A stretch of 64,000 bases of DNA from the NCBI RefSeq assembly GCF_050003625.1, contig NC_134397.1, positions 95,459,562 to 95,523,561 of the forward strand. Direction: 5' to 3'. A program made the translations under genes and the position numbers. Shown one piece after another: positions 43,670 to 54,797 of this stretch. This DNA comes from Haematobia irritans. Its lineage: Eukaryota; Arthropoda; Insecta; Diptera; Muscidae. Numbering within the stretch: position 1 is the stretch's first letter; each line of letters begins with the position of its first letter. The notes under the pieces were generated by a model. The model was not told the origin of the DNA. It made no database searches and was given only the letters and a program-made list of their open reading frames with translations.

Positions 43670-44185
43670 AAACCTAACTTAAAGTTAACTTCTCTTTTAA
43701 ATGTGAGATATGCATACTTGATTCTAAGAAACAAATTTTTATTTTTCATTTTTTTTCGCTTTCTCTTCATATGCCCTCAAAGTCCTTTAAAAACGAGAGA
43801 ACGAGAACATAAATTCATGGTCCACTTCATATGAAAATTATGCTATGTTTCAAGAAAAAAACGGCTTTAAAATAAAATAACGGCTTAATAATAAAGTGTT
43901 GAAAAACATGTCCTATTTGTGAACGCGTTTTTGCTTTGTAGTCAAGACACAAAACGTCAACCATTTTAAAGACAATTTCATTAATTTTAAAGAAATTTTG
44001 TGAACTATTTAAGCCAAGTTGACCTTAGCCAAACAAAATTTTCTTTTATTTTAAGATACACATTTTTAAGCGGATCACTTAACTATAAGGACAAATCGAG
44101 TGTTTATCGACGTTTGGACAAGGAAAATACTTTGTAACAGAGAAATGAGTCTTCTATATTAAGCAAAGTTTGCATTCGTATTTTA

Positions 44186-44258
44186 TATGGCATCAAAATT
44201 GTCTGAATATTCTAAATGAGCCTAAAACAACGGCTGTAACTATATCTAACCTAATCTA
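44186..44258 (+). repeat. SINE 3' fragment
   Basis: ggcatcaaaattgtctgaat, attctaaatgagcctaaaac and aacctaatctaatat match the distal body and tail. Confidence 0.7.
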
Positions 44259-46500
44259 ATATTTTATTAAATATTTTTAATAGAGTGTTGTTCTTTTGTT
44301 GTATTTATCACAGTTTTTATTTCAGTATATTATGTTCGGGTTACCTGCAAACCATTTAAAAAAACTTCCATGGAAATGAAGAAGCCAAACGGCACAGTTG
44401 TAATTCCAAGCTGGAATGAAATCTTAATTTAATTTTAATAGCTATTTATTACTATTTTATTGATTTTCTATTATTTTTTTGCAGCATTTAATTGATCGAA
44501 ATTTAATTTTTCGCTGTAAGCTATCAAAATGGACATTTTCTAAAACTTGTCGCAAAGACCTTTGTTGAACAACTTCCATTTATTTTTGCTGCTGGGATGT
44601 GATGCCATAATGGAGTAAGCCACATTGATATTCTTTTTGAATTTTTCACAATATTGCACACAATAATCTGTTGACATGCCTCTCGGATTGTAAGTCTTCG
44701 TATTCTCAATAAATAAAGTAAATCTGTTTTGTATTTGGAAATCCTTTTATATCATTTGGTTGTGAGTTACTCAAATTTAAAGCACTGATGCCTACACTCT
44801 ACAGCATTTTAGTCTTTCGATTGTTCCAGCACACTTAATCAATGCGGCCAGTCACTTTATTTAGCAATGAGCTTTTGGACTGAAAATGGTATTGGCAAAT
44901 GTAAATGCGGCTAATTAAGGATATGGTCAACAATTTGAATTGTCCAATGGATACTGACACTCTTAACTGCATGCATTAGTGGGAAATTGTTTTGTGTCAA
45001 CACTGAGCTCATCAATTTGGCGTTGATAAGATTAAATTGCGATTGAATTGTCACCGCGTGTACCACAGGATACTTTAGTAATGTCAATCGCAATAATATT
45101 TTTCCAGCTCACCACACTCTCTTGCACCCCGAGATACCAGTCAAAGTAGATGATGGCCGATTTCAATAAACTGAAAGCAATTCATTATGCCCACGATCAC
45201 AACATACCCACACATGGGTGCACAATGGCCGGGGTCACTTCATCATATGACCACCTTCTAATTGTGTGGGAGAGAGAGGCGAGTGGAGATCCTTTTGGTT
45301 GTCATTCGTTTACGAAATTCAAAAACATCTGCATTTGAATGTAAATACGCGTATGCTCGTACACGTGTACACATGGAGTGTGGGTGTCCTAGAAACGAGT
45401 GCAATTGAATGCATAACACTTGGCTTTTGTGCGTAAAGGGGGTGTTAGATTGAGTTGCGCGGCAGCCTCTTTGGTGCGGTTGTATGAGAGATACTGCGTA
45501 GGCAAGAGTTTAACACTTGTAATTGTATTAAAATGTAATTTTCGTGCATATGTTATATAATAATATTCTGTGAGCATTTATTGTCGCTGCCAATGTTTGC
45601 GTAATGCATAGTTTTCAGCGATTATAATGCAATAAAACGGTTTATGTTAATAAGCTCGCTCTATGCACTACACCCAATTATTTGTCAACCATTCTGGCAA
45701 AAACTAACACCAGCACTAGGCATGACCAGTGGTGAGGAGTGCATTTAGAGAGAACAATCCTGAACACAAATTCTACCACAAATACACGCACCCACTCATC
45801 CAAACACACGCCAAATGCAATCATGAGAATAGTTTAACTAATGGTGTTTTCTTTTCTGAAAAAAGTGCTTTGCCTTCATTTTGTCTGTACAGAATGCGCA
45901 TTTTTAAAATGTTACCAGCAACCTAAAAAAATGCTATCATTTCAGCGGGCAGAAAAGAATTCAAAGAAGGAAACAGGGCAATCGCAGCACTCTCGTTTGT
46001 TGGCAGTGCTGAAAATGCCCGTAATTTGCCTCCCAGCGTGGCGCTATTTTCACAACAGAATTCGAAGCCTTTTCGCACTTTTGCCTGTTTTTTTTAGAAA
46101 AGAACCTAAAGAGTACATTTTCCGGGCAAAATGCAAAAAAAGTGTGCATTTTTTACAAGAAAAGAAAACGCCATAAATATTTGTTAGAGAAAGGCTAAAC
46201 CGAGTGAGCCCTGAGAGTGTGTGAGTGAATGTGGGAGATGGCGTTAGAAAGTTAATGTTTCAATATGGCTCTATTTGCATATCAAACACAAAAAAGCCCA
46301 AGGTTACATTCACTCAGTTAAAGATAACACTTTCAATGCTTAGTTCGATTTTCGGTGGTGGTAGATAGCATTGGGAAGAGATGGTCTACATAAACATAAA
46401 ACATATTGGACTAATAATAGAACTCAATATTTTATTAAAAAAAAAAATAAAACGGAGTAGAGTTTGGCAGGGACGAATCTCTATGATATATTCTTAATAG
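44259..46500. other. Longest apparently single-copy stretch, no gene assigned
   Basis: Frames of 60-111 aa are scattered on both strands without recognisable domains. The 62-aa frame at 45150 (MMADFNKLKAIHYAHDHN...) and the 111-aa frame at 45841 lack homologous features I know. Base composition is milder than in the repeats around it. It could be intron or intergenic DNA. A T-rich/A-rich boundary lies near 46430. Confidence 0.35.
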
Positions 46501-46850
46501 AGGGTGATTTTTTATGCTATAGAAAAATCTTTCAAAAATACAAAAAAAAAAGAAAAATGTGTGAAATATTTGTATGCATCAACACAGTCCATATAATCTA
46601 ATGTTTGAATTATTATTATTACATATAACCTTTTATTGTTTTGATTTAAGCTTAAAACATGGGTTTGTCAAATTTATTTGGTTTTTATGGTAATTCCGAA
46701 AAGGTCATCCACCAACCATTTTGCAGTCTAAAGGGGCCGTGCCCAAATAAATTTGACAAACATTTGTTTCCTCTGTTGGTTGGGTTATTGATACAGTTTA
46801 GTCAACGCATGGTTTTAAGCTTAAATCAAAACAATAATAATGATTGAAGA
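46501..46850. repeat. Foldback-like repeat with attgttttgatttaagc arms
   Basis: attgttttgatttaagctta at 46636-46655 is mirrored by taagcttaaatcaaaacaat at 46817-46836. Inside, tttgtcaaatttatttgg is mirrored by ccaaataaatttgacaaac. A diverged relative lies near 7200-7330. The start gagggtgattttttatg at 46501 resembles a mariner terminus, but no element follows. Confidence 0.7.
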
Positions 46851-47200
46851 AGAAGCCAAGAATAACTAGAACAAAACACATTTAATGCAAATATTGTCCA
46901 ATGCAAATATTAGTCCAATTTTAGCATAGCGTTTTCACTGCTTCTGGCTGATCTCCACTATAAAATCGATTTTGCCATTGAGCCAAAAATGGACTGACCA
47001 TAAAATGTTGATAATAAAAGTCAACAATTTGCAAGCGTTGTTTAATTATATGGTTGAAATCATGGTTAAATTATAGACAACACTGAAGATATTTGACAGT
47101 AAAATGAAACAAATAACGTGCGTCAGACGTACAAATAAGTTCAATTCTAACTAAAACAAAAAACTTGAACCAATGATTTTTGTATCTTTAGTTCTTTTTT
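46851..47200. other. Gene-free stretch
   Basis: No gene or delimited repeat is seen. Confidence 0.3.
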
Positions 47201-47201
47201 A

Positions 47202-47850
47202 TACCCAATGCCCTAGAACGGTCCATAACGTTGTCCATTCGTCCGTCTGTCTATCTGTTTGCCCGTTGTAATCACACTACAGCCTCCAATAATGAACCTA
47301 TAGTGATTAAAATTCCAACAAGCTTTAATTTTGTCTGCAGGCAGGTCAAGTTCGATGATCCGATTTTCTTGAAGCTGGAAATGTAAATGTATTTAGCTGC
47401 ATAAATAGCATTGCTACATTTGGTATACCGGTCCGGATTTGCTATATATTGGTGCATGTTTTGTCGTAGCCCCCATATAGACCGACTCCCCGGTTTGACT
47501 TGGGATTCTAAGCACCGTATTTTTTATACGATTTTTCTGAAAATGAAAATATAGACGCATTTTAGATCACAATATGGTGTACATCGGTCCATGTTTTGAT
47601 ATATCCCCCTATAGACTGACCTCTCGATTTAACTTCTTGATCATCCAGATAACGCGATTTTTATCCACTTTTCCTGAAATTTTAAAACTAGGTATATTTT
47701 AAGTTTATAGAGAGATATGTCAAAATTGCCTTATTATAATTGGTACATGGACCGATCTTCCGATATGTCTGCGCAATTTTTATCTTATTTGCTCGAAAAT
47801 GAAAATTTAGAGGTATCTTAGGCTCACAAAGAGGTGTGCCACATTTAGTT
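47202..47850 (+). repeat. DINE-like F1 element
   Basis: Head atacccaatgccctagaacg, GTCY tract ccgtctgtctatctgtttgc, then three to four diverged monomers (tagcccccatatagaccgac, ctgacctctcgatttaactt, accgatcttccgatatgtct). The tail is absent. Confidence 0.85.
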
Positions 47851-47857
47851 TATAAAT

Positions 47858-47930
47858 GTTAGGTAAGGTCAAAGTGGCAGCCCGCTTTGTTTTCAGGCTC
47901 ACTAAATGGACTATTCAGTCCGTTTGATCC
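47858..47930 (-). repeat. SINE 3' fragment
   Basis: gttaggtaaggtcaaagtgg, cagcccgctttgttttcagg and gactattcagtccg are tail plus distal body on the minus strand. Confidence 0.8.
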
Positions 47931-48316
47931 TCTATTTAAAGCGATATCCGTTTTTAAATTCATGGACATTTGACATATTAATTTGTTTCCAATTGCCATT
48001 AAATAGGAAATCTATAACCGGAGGTGTTTTAGATTTTTCATGGACGCCAGTTTAGATTACAAATTGATTGATTCTTTGTTTTCCATATCGGTACAACAAG
48101 TTTGACCTTATATTATGTACTGCATATAATGTTATTACATAAAATGTGTCACAAAAAAAAAACTTAATATTAAGAATATGATATAAAATTATATAAAACT
48201 GAATACAAGATTTGAGTTTTAAATAATTTTGAAATAGAGGTAAAAAATGTATTGCATCAAAGTAAAGTGCTTTTTCAGTCTGTAAATTGTTGGTGATTAC
48301 TTATATTTCTTAAGTG

Positions 48317-48818
48317 CACTGAAAAAAATATTGTCGTGAGGTCACAGATTTCATGTCTTTAAAATACGAATGCAAATTTTGCTTAGCATAGAAGACGCAT
48401 TTCTCTAATACAAAGTTTTTTTCTTTGTCCAAAAGTCGATAAACTTTTCAATGAAGTCGTATTGTCCTTATAATTAAGTGATTTGACTTAAAAATGGGTA
48501 TCATAACATGAAAGAAAAACCGTTTGGGTTTAGGTCAACTTCACTTTAATAATTCAGAAAAATTCTTTAAATTTAATGAAATTGTCTTTAAATTTGTTGT
48601 CTTTTTGCATCTTGACTAAAGAGAAGAAGAAACAAAGCTGAAAAAGCGAAAAATTAAAATTTGCTTCGTAGAACCAAGTACACAAAACCCAAATTTAAAA
48701 GAGAATTGTGTCTTAAAAGTATCCTTATTTGTATTCTCAGCATCTTTGGCTCGGAATCAATACCAACTTTTTTAAAGTAAAGACAAAATCTTAGGAACCG
48801 GGCATGCTTTTTTCAGTG
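48317..48818 (+). mobile_element. MITE family C, internally deleted (502 bp)
   Basis: Starts cactgaaaaaaatattgtcg and ends ggcatgcttttttcagtg. It is about 150 bp shorter than the 655-bp copies; the gap falls near 48618, after gcatcttgactaaag. Confidence 0.88.
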
Positions 48819-48819
48819 T

Positions 48820-48970
48820 TTGTAGGTAGATTATTCCACAGTCGAGTTGTGTAAAAAAGATATTGTCTATCAGATACTATAACCCGATATGGGTTCTTGG
48901 GGAATGATGGAGATGAACGAGAAAAATTTAATCTTTGAAATAGATAATTTGTGTCAGCTGAATTGTTTAC
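48820..48970 (-). pseudogene. LINE C-terminal fragment (jockey/CR1-like)
   Basis: Minus-strand reading gives NYLFQRLNFSRSSPSFPKNP, then YLFYTTRLWNNLP. The RLWN-LP motif is typical of the extreme C-terminus of jockey/CR1-type LINE ORF2. Only about 50 residues survive, between two MITEs. Confidence 0.7.
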
Positions 48971-48972
48971 TG

Positions 48973-49603
48973 CACGCATAGAAAAAACATGTTTGGACAT
49001 GGTTACCGCATCAATTTAATGCTTATCTAGAGCATGTAATCGTCGCGAAAACCATGTATGTTGTCTTTGTAAAAATAATTTTTTGGGCAGGTACACACGA
49101 TTTTCATTTTGCGCATCAGTCGCGTGTTGACAGTTGCTGGGAACGGACGGAAAATATGGAATTACTGTGTTTTGTGTCATTATAAATACTAATAAACATT
49201 ATAAATACTAATAAACAATGAATTAGTTTATAAATAAATAAATAAAGTTAATTTTGTGTTTTCTTTTCTGAAGTGGCGTTCTTTTTTCGACGACGAAAAA
49301 AGTTTTTTCATAGAGATCAAAACATTTTAGGTTGTCACCATGTTCTTTTAACTGGAAGATAAACCTTTTTGACGAATAACATAACATTTTAGAACGTGAG
49401 CATTGCATTTTGATTCAAACTAAATTCTTTTTATCAATATAATAACATTTTAGATGAGGACAATTTTATTTTTCTTAGAACCATGTTCACTGTGCAAACA
49501 TGGTTGCAGGTGAAAATGTTACATGATCGCCGCAAAAATAGCTCCTATCATATTATTTTGCTCTTCGAATATGATTGTGACAATCATGTTTCTTCACTGC
49601 GTG
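48973..49603 (+). mobile_element. MITE family E, deleted copy 1 (631 bp)
   Basis: The ends cacgcatagaaaaaacatgt and ttcttcactgcgtg are imperfect complements. The interior has catgtttggacatggtt, attttcattttgcgcatcag, aaaacattttaggttgt and ggttgcaggtgaaaatgtt. The flanks are tg on both sides. Confidence 0.85.
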
Positions 49604-49732
49604 TGCATGACGCAAGATTATGGAACGATAATTAAGCAGATTACTGAAGGTCATACCAAATAGTCGTTACTTTTGTAACGTCCCACCCCATAACCAAATC
49701 TGGTTATATCGTAAAATAAAATTTGCAATTTC

Positions 49733-49928
49733 CTAATTATACAATTATTTTTCGAGCTTTATGGACAGATATAGATTAAGAACATGGTTAATAGAGCCAT
49801 TGAAAAGAAAACGCCAGATACAAATCTATACACGCCTGGTATCTGGCGTTTTCTTTTCAATGGCTCTATTAACCATGTTCCTTAATCTATATCTGTCCAT
49901 AAAGCTCGAAAAATAATTGTATAATTAG
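49733..49928. repeat. Near-perfect 88-bp foldback with 19-nt loop
   Basis: The arm 49733-49820 (ctaattatacaattattttt ... acgccagata) is mirrored by 49840-49928 with only one extra base. A 15-bp direct repeat, aatttgcaatttcct, lies at 49720-49734 and 49985-49999, bracketing the foldback plus about 55 bp and possibly marking one insertion. Confidence 0.93.
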
Positions 49929-49984
49929 ATATAATGCATTTGGACGTCAATTGCCTGTTTCGGTATCAGGCTAACATGTAATAT

Positions 49985-50510
49985 AATTTGCAATTTCCTT
50001 TAGAACATAGAGCTCGCAGCATACCATAAACAGTTGCTATCGTAGTCTCTATATATCTGTTCCAAGATAAATTGCCCTCAAATATTACACCTTACATTTT
50101 AAGCAAATGTGGCATACTCAACAGCATATCCAGTACCTCTCATTAGCCTACACTACTTGAGATCTTCCTATTAAATAGGAAGATAAAAGTGAGCAGGCTG
50201 ATAAATCAAAGCTGAAATATCGCATCAGCTTCGTCAATAGTACGTTGTGACACACAGTGTCAAAAGCTTTGGAGTGATCCCAAAGCAACAAAAAACACAA
50301 TTTATTCTGGTCGATAGTCTTTCGTATGTCCTCAACCACATCAACAAGTACCGTCGTGCAACTGCGACCAGTTCGAAATCCCGATGTCTATCAGTCAACA
50401 GATTATTTCACAAGATAAAATCATTCATCTGCTTGAACATAATATTTTCTAATGCCTTCGACAAAAAAGACAGAAGGGCTATATGTCTGTATTCACCTAC
50501 AAAATAGTTA
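49985..50510 (-). pseudogene. LINE reverse transcriptase fragment, broken
   Basis: Minus-strand pieces in shifted frames read YRHIALLSFLSKALENIMF, then SGFRTGRSCTTVLVDVVEDI, then CFLLLWDHSKAFDTVCHNVL, which is RT motif A with its catalytic Asp. SACSLLSSYLIGRSQVV follows. A later piece, ATVYGMLRALCS, matches the region after the palm. The YADD motif is not found, and stops and frameshifts separate the pieces. This is a jockey/CR1-type element by its sequence style; the clade is uncertain. Confidence 0.85.
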
Positions 50511-51690
50511 TATAACATTTGACAAACAATCAAGGCGTAAAGTCAAGGTGTCAGTCAAAACATCATCTATCGTAAAACTTTTCCAGCATTTACTCTCCAA
50601 AAGTTCGTCTATATACACGGACATAGTCATGCAGAAGATAAAGTCGTCAACAAGAAGAAAAAAAAAATCATAAAAAAATTCGATGTTATGATGTCGCTTA
50701 ATCTTTTGTTTGGCATACCCATTACACAAGCTTGGTAAACATCAAGAAAATTTTGATAAATGTCACTTTTCGGGACAATGGAAAAGAACATGAGACTCCC
50801 CATTTCTGTTAACAGTTTTGCGATATGTTTCCACAACACAAGTAGTTGATGACTGTTTAATAGAATTTTGCACGCATTACATGTTTTAAACGAACTCCCA
50901 TCCATTTGATCTTGGGTTCCCATTAAAACAAACTAATCTAAATGTTTTAGTACATTTAAATTGCAATTTTGTTCTCTTTGGACTCATTGGGAATGCTATT
51001 GGGTTGAACCCATTTGCCAAATTAGACATGCTAAATTAGTTATGGATTACTTCCTAACTCAGTGGTGTGAATTGTGTGCCATTAATGTAATTAATGCTTA
51101 TCGCAAACAAATAATTCAAACCGCAGTATTTGGCCAGAAAAAAATGCAAATGTTTCACAATGATTAATATCGTCTCTGATAATTTTGTTTTGCATAGGGA
51201 ATGGTCACTTGGTAGAAGGTAGGGATAACATTGTAATCTGCCACTGGAATAATCCGTGGTTGACATAACATATTTATCGCAACTAACTAGAGAATGTTTT
51301 TTTCCATTGTAATCCACATAATGTGATTTTTCGTTGCCATTGACATAATCAGGCTTTAGTTTTTAATTTCAATAAGAACAAAATATCATATGGCATGTCA
51401 AACCTATTCTACAAGAATAAAAGGCCCCCCAAAAGAAATTCTTCCCATTTTACGATATATAGGCTATCAAGTACATGATTTGTACTTGATAGCCTTTTTC
51501 CATTCGGCATTTGTCGATCATTTCCTTTCAATTTATTTATGAACGTGCACTATGTATAAACACTCTTTTCTCAAAAACAATCGCATACAAAAATTGTCAT
51601 ACTGTAAAAGATAAAGAAATCTATTATGCAATATGAGTTCAAGGGATACATACTGACTTTGATGCTGCCATCATCAAATATACTGAATTA
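50511..51690. other. Gene-free stretch
   Basis: Frames of 68-98 aa occur on both strands without motifs. A perfect hairpin lies at 51461-51495. No repeat family is recognised. Confidence 0.35.
51461..51495 (+). repeat. Perfect 14-bp hairpin followed by T-run
   Basis: aggctatcaagtac and gtacttgatagcct are separated by seven bases and followed by ttttt. It looks like a bacterial terminator, but this is animal DNA, so it is listed only as a structure. Confidence 0.7.
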
Positions 51691-52448
51691 ACAGCCTATT
51701 TCTGATATCCGAACGAAAGCAATTGCGAACGAACGGCAGTCACTCACTTTCGTCTAGATTTGGGTTTCTCTAACTTCCTTTCGTTCGTTCGCATGGCTTA
51801 CGTTACTGTCAAATGCTAATATTACCAGATCTCATTTATTTCAATTACTTGAAAAAGGTCCATACATTTTAAAATTTATTTTCCATAAAATTCAATCTGG
51901 CATCGCCGTTTATTTTGCAAATTTTTCTCATTGTAGATATTTGGTTTAGCTCAATATTTTTTTAAGAAATTAGCCCTCGTAGAGAGATATGTATTTGTAT
52001 TTCTATATATCTGCAATAATTTGGTTTCGGTTTTCCTTTTAATGAGTGTTTAATTCCAAATATATGTGTTTGTTCGTTTTAGAATTTCCTTTAATCGGGC
52101 TATATGGCGGCTATGAAGAGAAATAGATCGATATAAACCACTTTTATCATATATTTGCACCAGAAAGCGTTAATCAATTTATCAATTATTAAGTTTTTCT
52201 CTATTTATGAATGCCTTTTTCCTCAAAACGAAAGGTTTGTGCAATGTGAGTGGATTTGACTTTTCTGTTCGACAAAATGCGAACGAATGGAGTTAGAGAA
52301 GCCCAATTTTAGTGGTAACGTTACGTTTTCGTTCGCATTGATTTTCGTCTCACTTGTCGTTTAGGTAGAGCTTAGAGAAACCGAAATCAGCTGATTTTCG
52401 TTTTGTATTCGAACGAACAGCAGAATTCGGATATCAGAAATAGGCTGT
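51691..52448. mobile_element. TIR element, acagcctatttctgatatcc ends (758 bp)
   Basis: The first 22 bases are perfectly inverted at the right end (ggatatcagaaataggctgt). Subterminal cgaacgaa/ttcgttcg motifs are frequent on both sides. aatt precedes and follows the ends, but the target duplication is unclear. The terminus acagcct(a/g)tttctg is shared with the palindromic MITE at 7738. No transposase frame is present; a minus frame at 52387-52596 is unremarkable. Confidence 0.88.
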
Positions 52449-52699
52449 AATTTATAGATAATAAGCGCTTTTGCAGACAGCTAGTAAAGACGCAACTGAT
52501 GGTGGAACTCACTAAAGTTGTTGTGCATTTTGCAACCTTTATTGCACCATGCCTCACAAATATTAGACTAAAGTTGCATACAAAGAGAATTGTCAATTTT
52601 GTATAAATTAGAATCTGCCGTCAACTCTCACCAATCACTTATTCAGTCGTTATTTTGGTGCATGCCATTTCAATCTCTCTCAACTAAATCAACTGTTTA

Positions 52700-53826
52700 C
52701 ACGCAGTCACAATCATATTCGAAGAGCAAAATAATATGATAAGAGCTGTTTTTGCGGCGACCATATAACATTTTCACCTGCAACCATGTTTGCTCAGTGA
52801 ACATGGTTCTAAGAAAAATAAAATTGTCCTAATCTAAAATGTTATTATATTGATAAAAATAATTTAGTTTGAATCAAAAGACAATGGTCACGATGTAAAA
52901 TGTTATGATACTCATCAAAAATGGCTTTCTTCCAGTTAACAGAATATGGTCACAACCCTAAATGTTTTGATCTTTATGAAAAAACTTCTTTCGTTGTCGA
53001 GAAAGGACGTCACGTGAGAAAAGAAAACACAAAATTAACTTTATTTATTTGTTTTTATTTATTTATCAACTAATTCATTTTTTATTTGTATTTATAATAT
53101 CGTGCATGCAAACATCACATCATTTTACACACTCTATTTTGGTTCAATTTCAACAATATGTAATCATTCCATATTTACCTCGTGCCCATCAAATGTACAA
53201 ACGAAGGCATCATGTAACTGCAAATAAATTATACCATAAGCAAAATGCAGAACAAAAACCAGGTAATTTTTTTTTCAATTACACTTTCCTTTTTTGTGTT
53301 CACATAAAACCACTTGCTTCTTCTGAATATATAAATTAACACAAAACACAGTAATTCAGTATTCTCCGTCCATTCGAAGCAACAATCAACATGCGACTGA
53401 CGCGCAAAATGAAAATCGTGTGTACCTACTCAATGTTTTTATAAAATTCTTTTCGCTGCAAAAAAGTTAAAAAATTAAATGGTCACGAAAAAAATGTACA
53501 TGGTCTTTATGGCCATGTAATGGTTCTAGATATGTCTATAGCTAACCTATAAAAATACTTTTTTCCCTGCAAAAAAGTGGAAAAATTGAATGGTCAGGTA
53601 CATGTTTTCCTGACCATATAATGGTCTCAAATTCTATCATTTAAATAATAGAACATGTTTGCGGCATTTGAGAACCATTTAAATGCTTATTGCCAGCATA
53701 TATATTGCTCTGCTCGAAAATTATTTTTACAAAGACAAAATACATGGTTTTCGCGACAATTACATGCTCTAGATAAGTATTATATGGATGCGGCAACCAT
53801 GTCCAAACATGTTTTGTCTGTGCGTG
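52700..53826 (-). mobile_element. MITE family E, long copy 2 (1127 bp)
   Basis: In opposite orientation to copies 1 and 3: it starts cacgcagtcacaatcatatt and ends aaacatgttttgtctgtgcgtg. The interior has aacattttcacctgcaacca, ataaaatgttatgat and tcatgtaactgcaaataaa. Frames inside (83 and 96 aa) are not gene-like. Confidence 0.88.
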
Positions 53827-54648
53827 TGCACTTCAAAATTCTTCCTCGCGTTAGAGTGTTAAACATTGACGATTGTTTTTACGGAATTTCAATTGTTACC
53901 AATTGATGGGAAAGGATGGAAGCAATAAATATATATAGCGATAATGATCTATAAAAATAAAAATTTCCAATTTATGTCATGAGCCCAAACCTGCGATTAA
54001 AAAGAAAAGTTTCAAGGTTTATCTCATATTCGCTTTATTTTTAGACCATTCGATTTGTAGCGGAGGAATGTCGAAAATTCACCAAGTTTTCCAAGTTTGG
54101 AAAATTCGACTTTTTGATTCTGATTACAATCGCAATGATGTAGTCGACAACTTTCAGTCCACTTGTTTTTAATTTCGAAGGGGGCTTTTGTTGAATGTAT
54201 TTTTGTGTGCATAATATATTGCAGACATGTCTTTGTTGAATCATTTATCATTTTTATTGTTTTCCTACTTTGCTAACTTCGTGCAAGTTCTTTTCATAAG
54301 GTTTGCAAAACACCCGGAAGAATGGCAATACCGAGGTCACCGCTCGTCGAAAAAAAAAAAAACAATAATGCAGCAATGAATATCATCACACATAATAAAA
54401 AAAGGTGTTCTTTGACAATGCGGATTATTAAGCACTTTCAAGTAATGGTTATTCATAGGCATTGGATGGAATAGATTCAGAAAGTGAACGGCATAACGAA
54501 TTCATTGCATAATACCAATTTAAAAAAAAATGATAATTTGATCAATATTGTTGGATAATGTCTGTTTCTCGAAGTACACTGGAAAAGTATTGTAGGATTT
54601 TGCCCCTTAATTACAGATCAACTCTTTTTTTATTTTAATAATTATGTA
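53827..54648. other. Gene-free stretch
   Basis: No gene or family is recognised. Two overlapping minus frames (54024-54251) are the same DNA in two frames. An A-run lies at 54350-54363. Confidence 0.35.
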
Positions 54649-54797
54649 CACTGAAAAAAATTATGTCCTTATCACAAAGATTTCATATCCTTAAAATACG
54701 AACGCCATGTTTGCGTAGTGTAGAAGATTTCTGTCACATAACATTTTTTCTTGTACAAAAGTCGATAAACTTTTCGACAAAGTCGTTTTGTTCTTCA

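Larger units (their letters stand above)
42926..44185 (-). mobile_element. MITE family C copy, interrupted by a SINE pair and truncated
   Basis: Starts cactgaaaaaaaagcatgcc, runs to about 43031, then resumes after 43670 with taaagttaacttctctttta. It continues through tcttcatatgccctcaaag, gttgaaaaacatgtcctat and aagcaaagtttgcattcgta. The final end is lost where a SINE fragment begins. Confidence 0.82.

Noticed and set aside
46501..46520. Mariner terminus gagggtgatttttt
   Set aside because: No matching second end or transposase text follows; a chance match or relic cannot be excluded.
51461..51495. Rho-independent terminator
   Set aside because: The hairpin plus T-run fits by form, but the genome is clearly eukaryotic; listed as a hairpin only.
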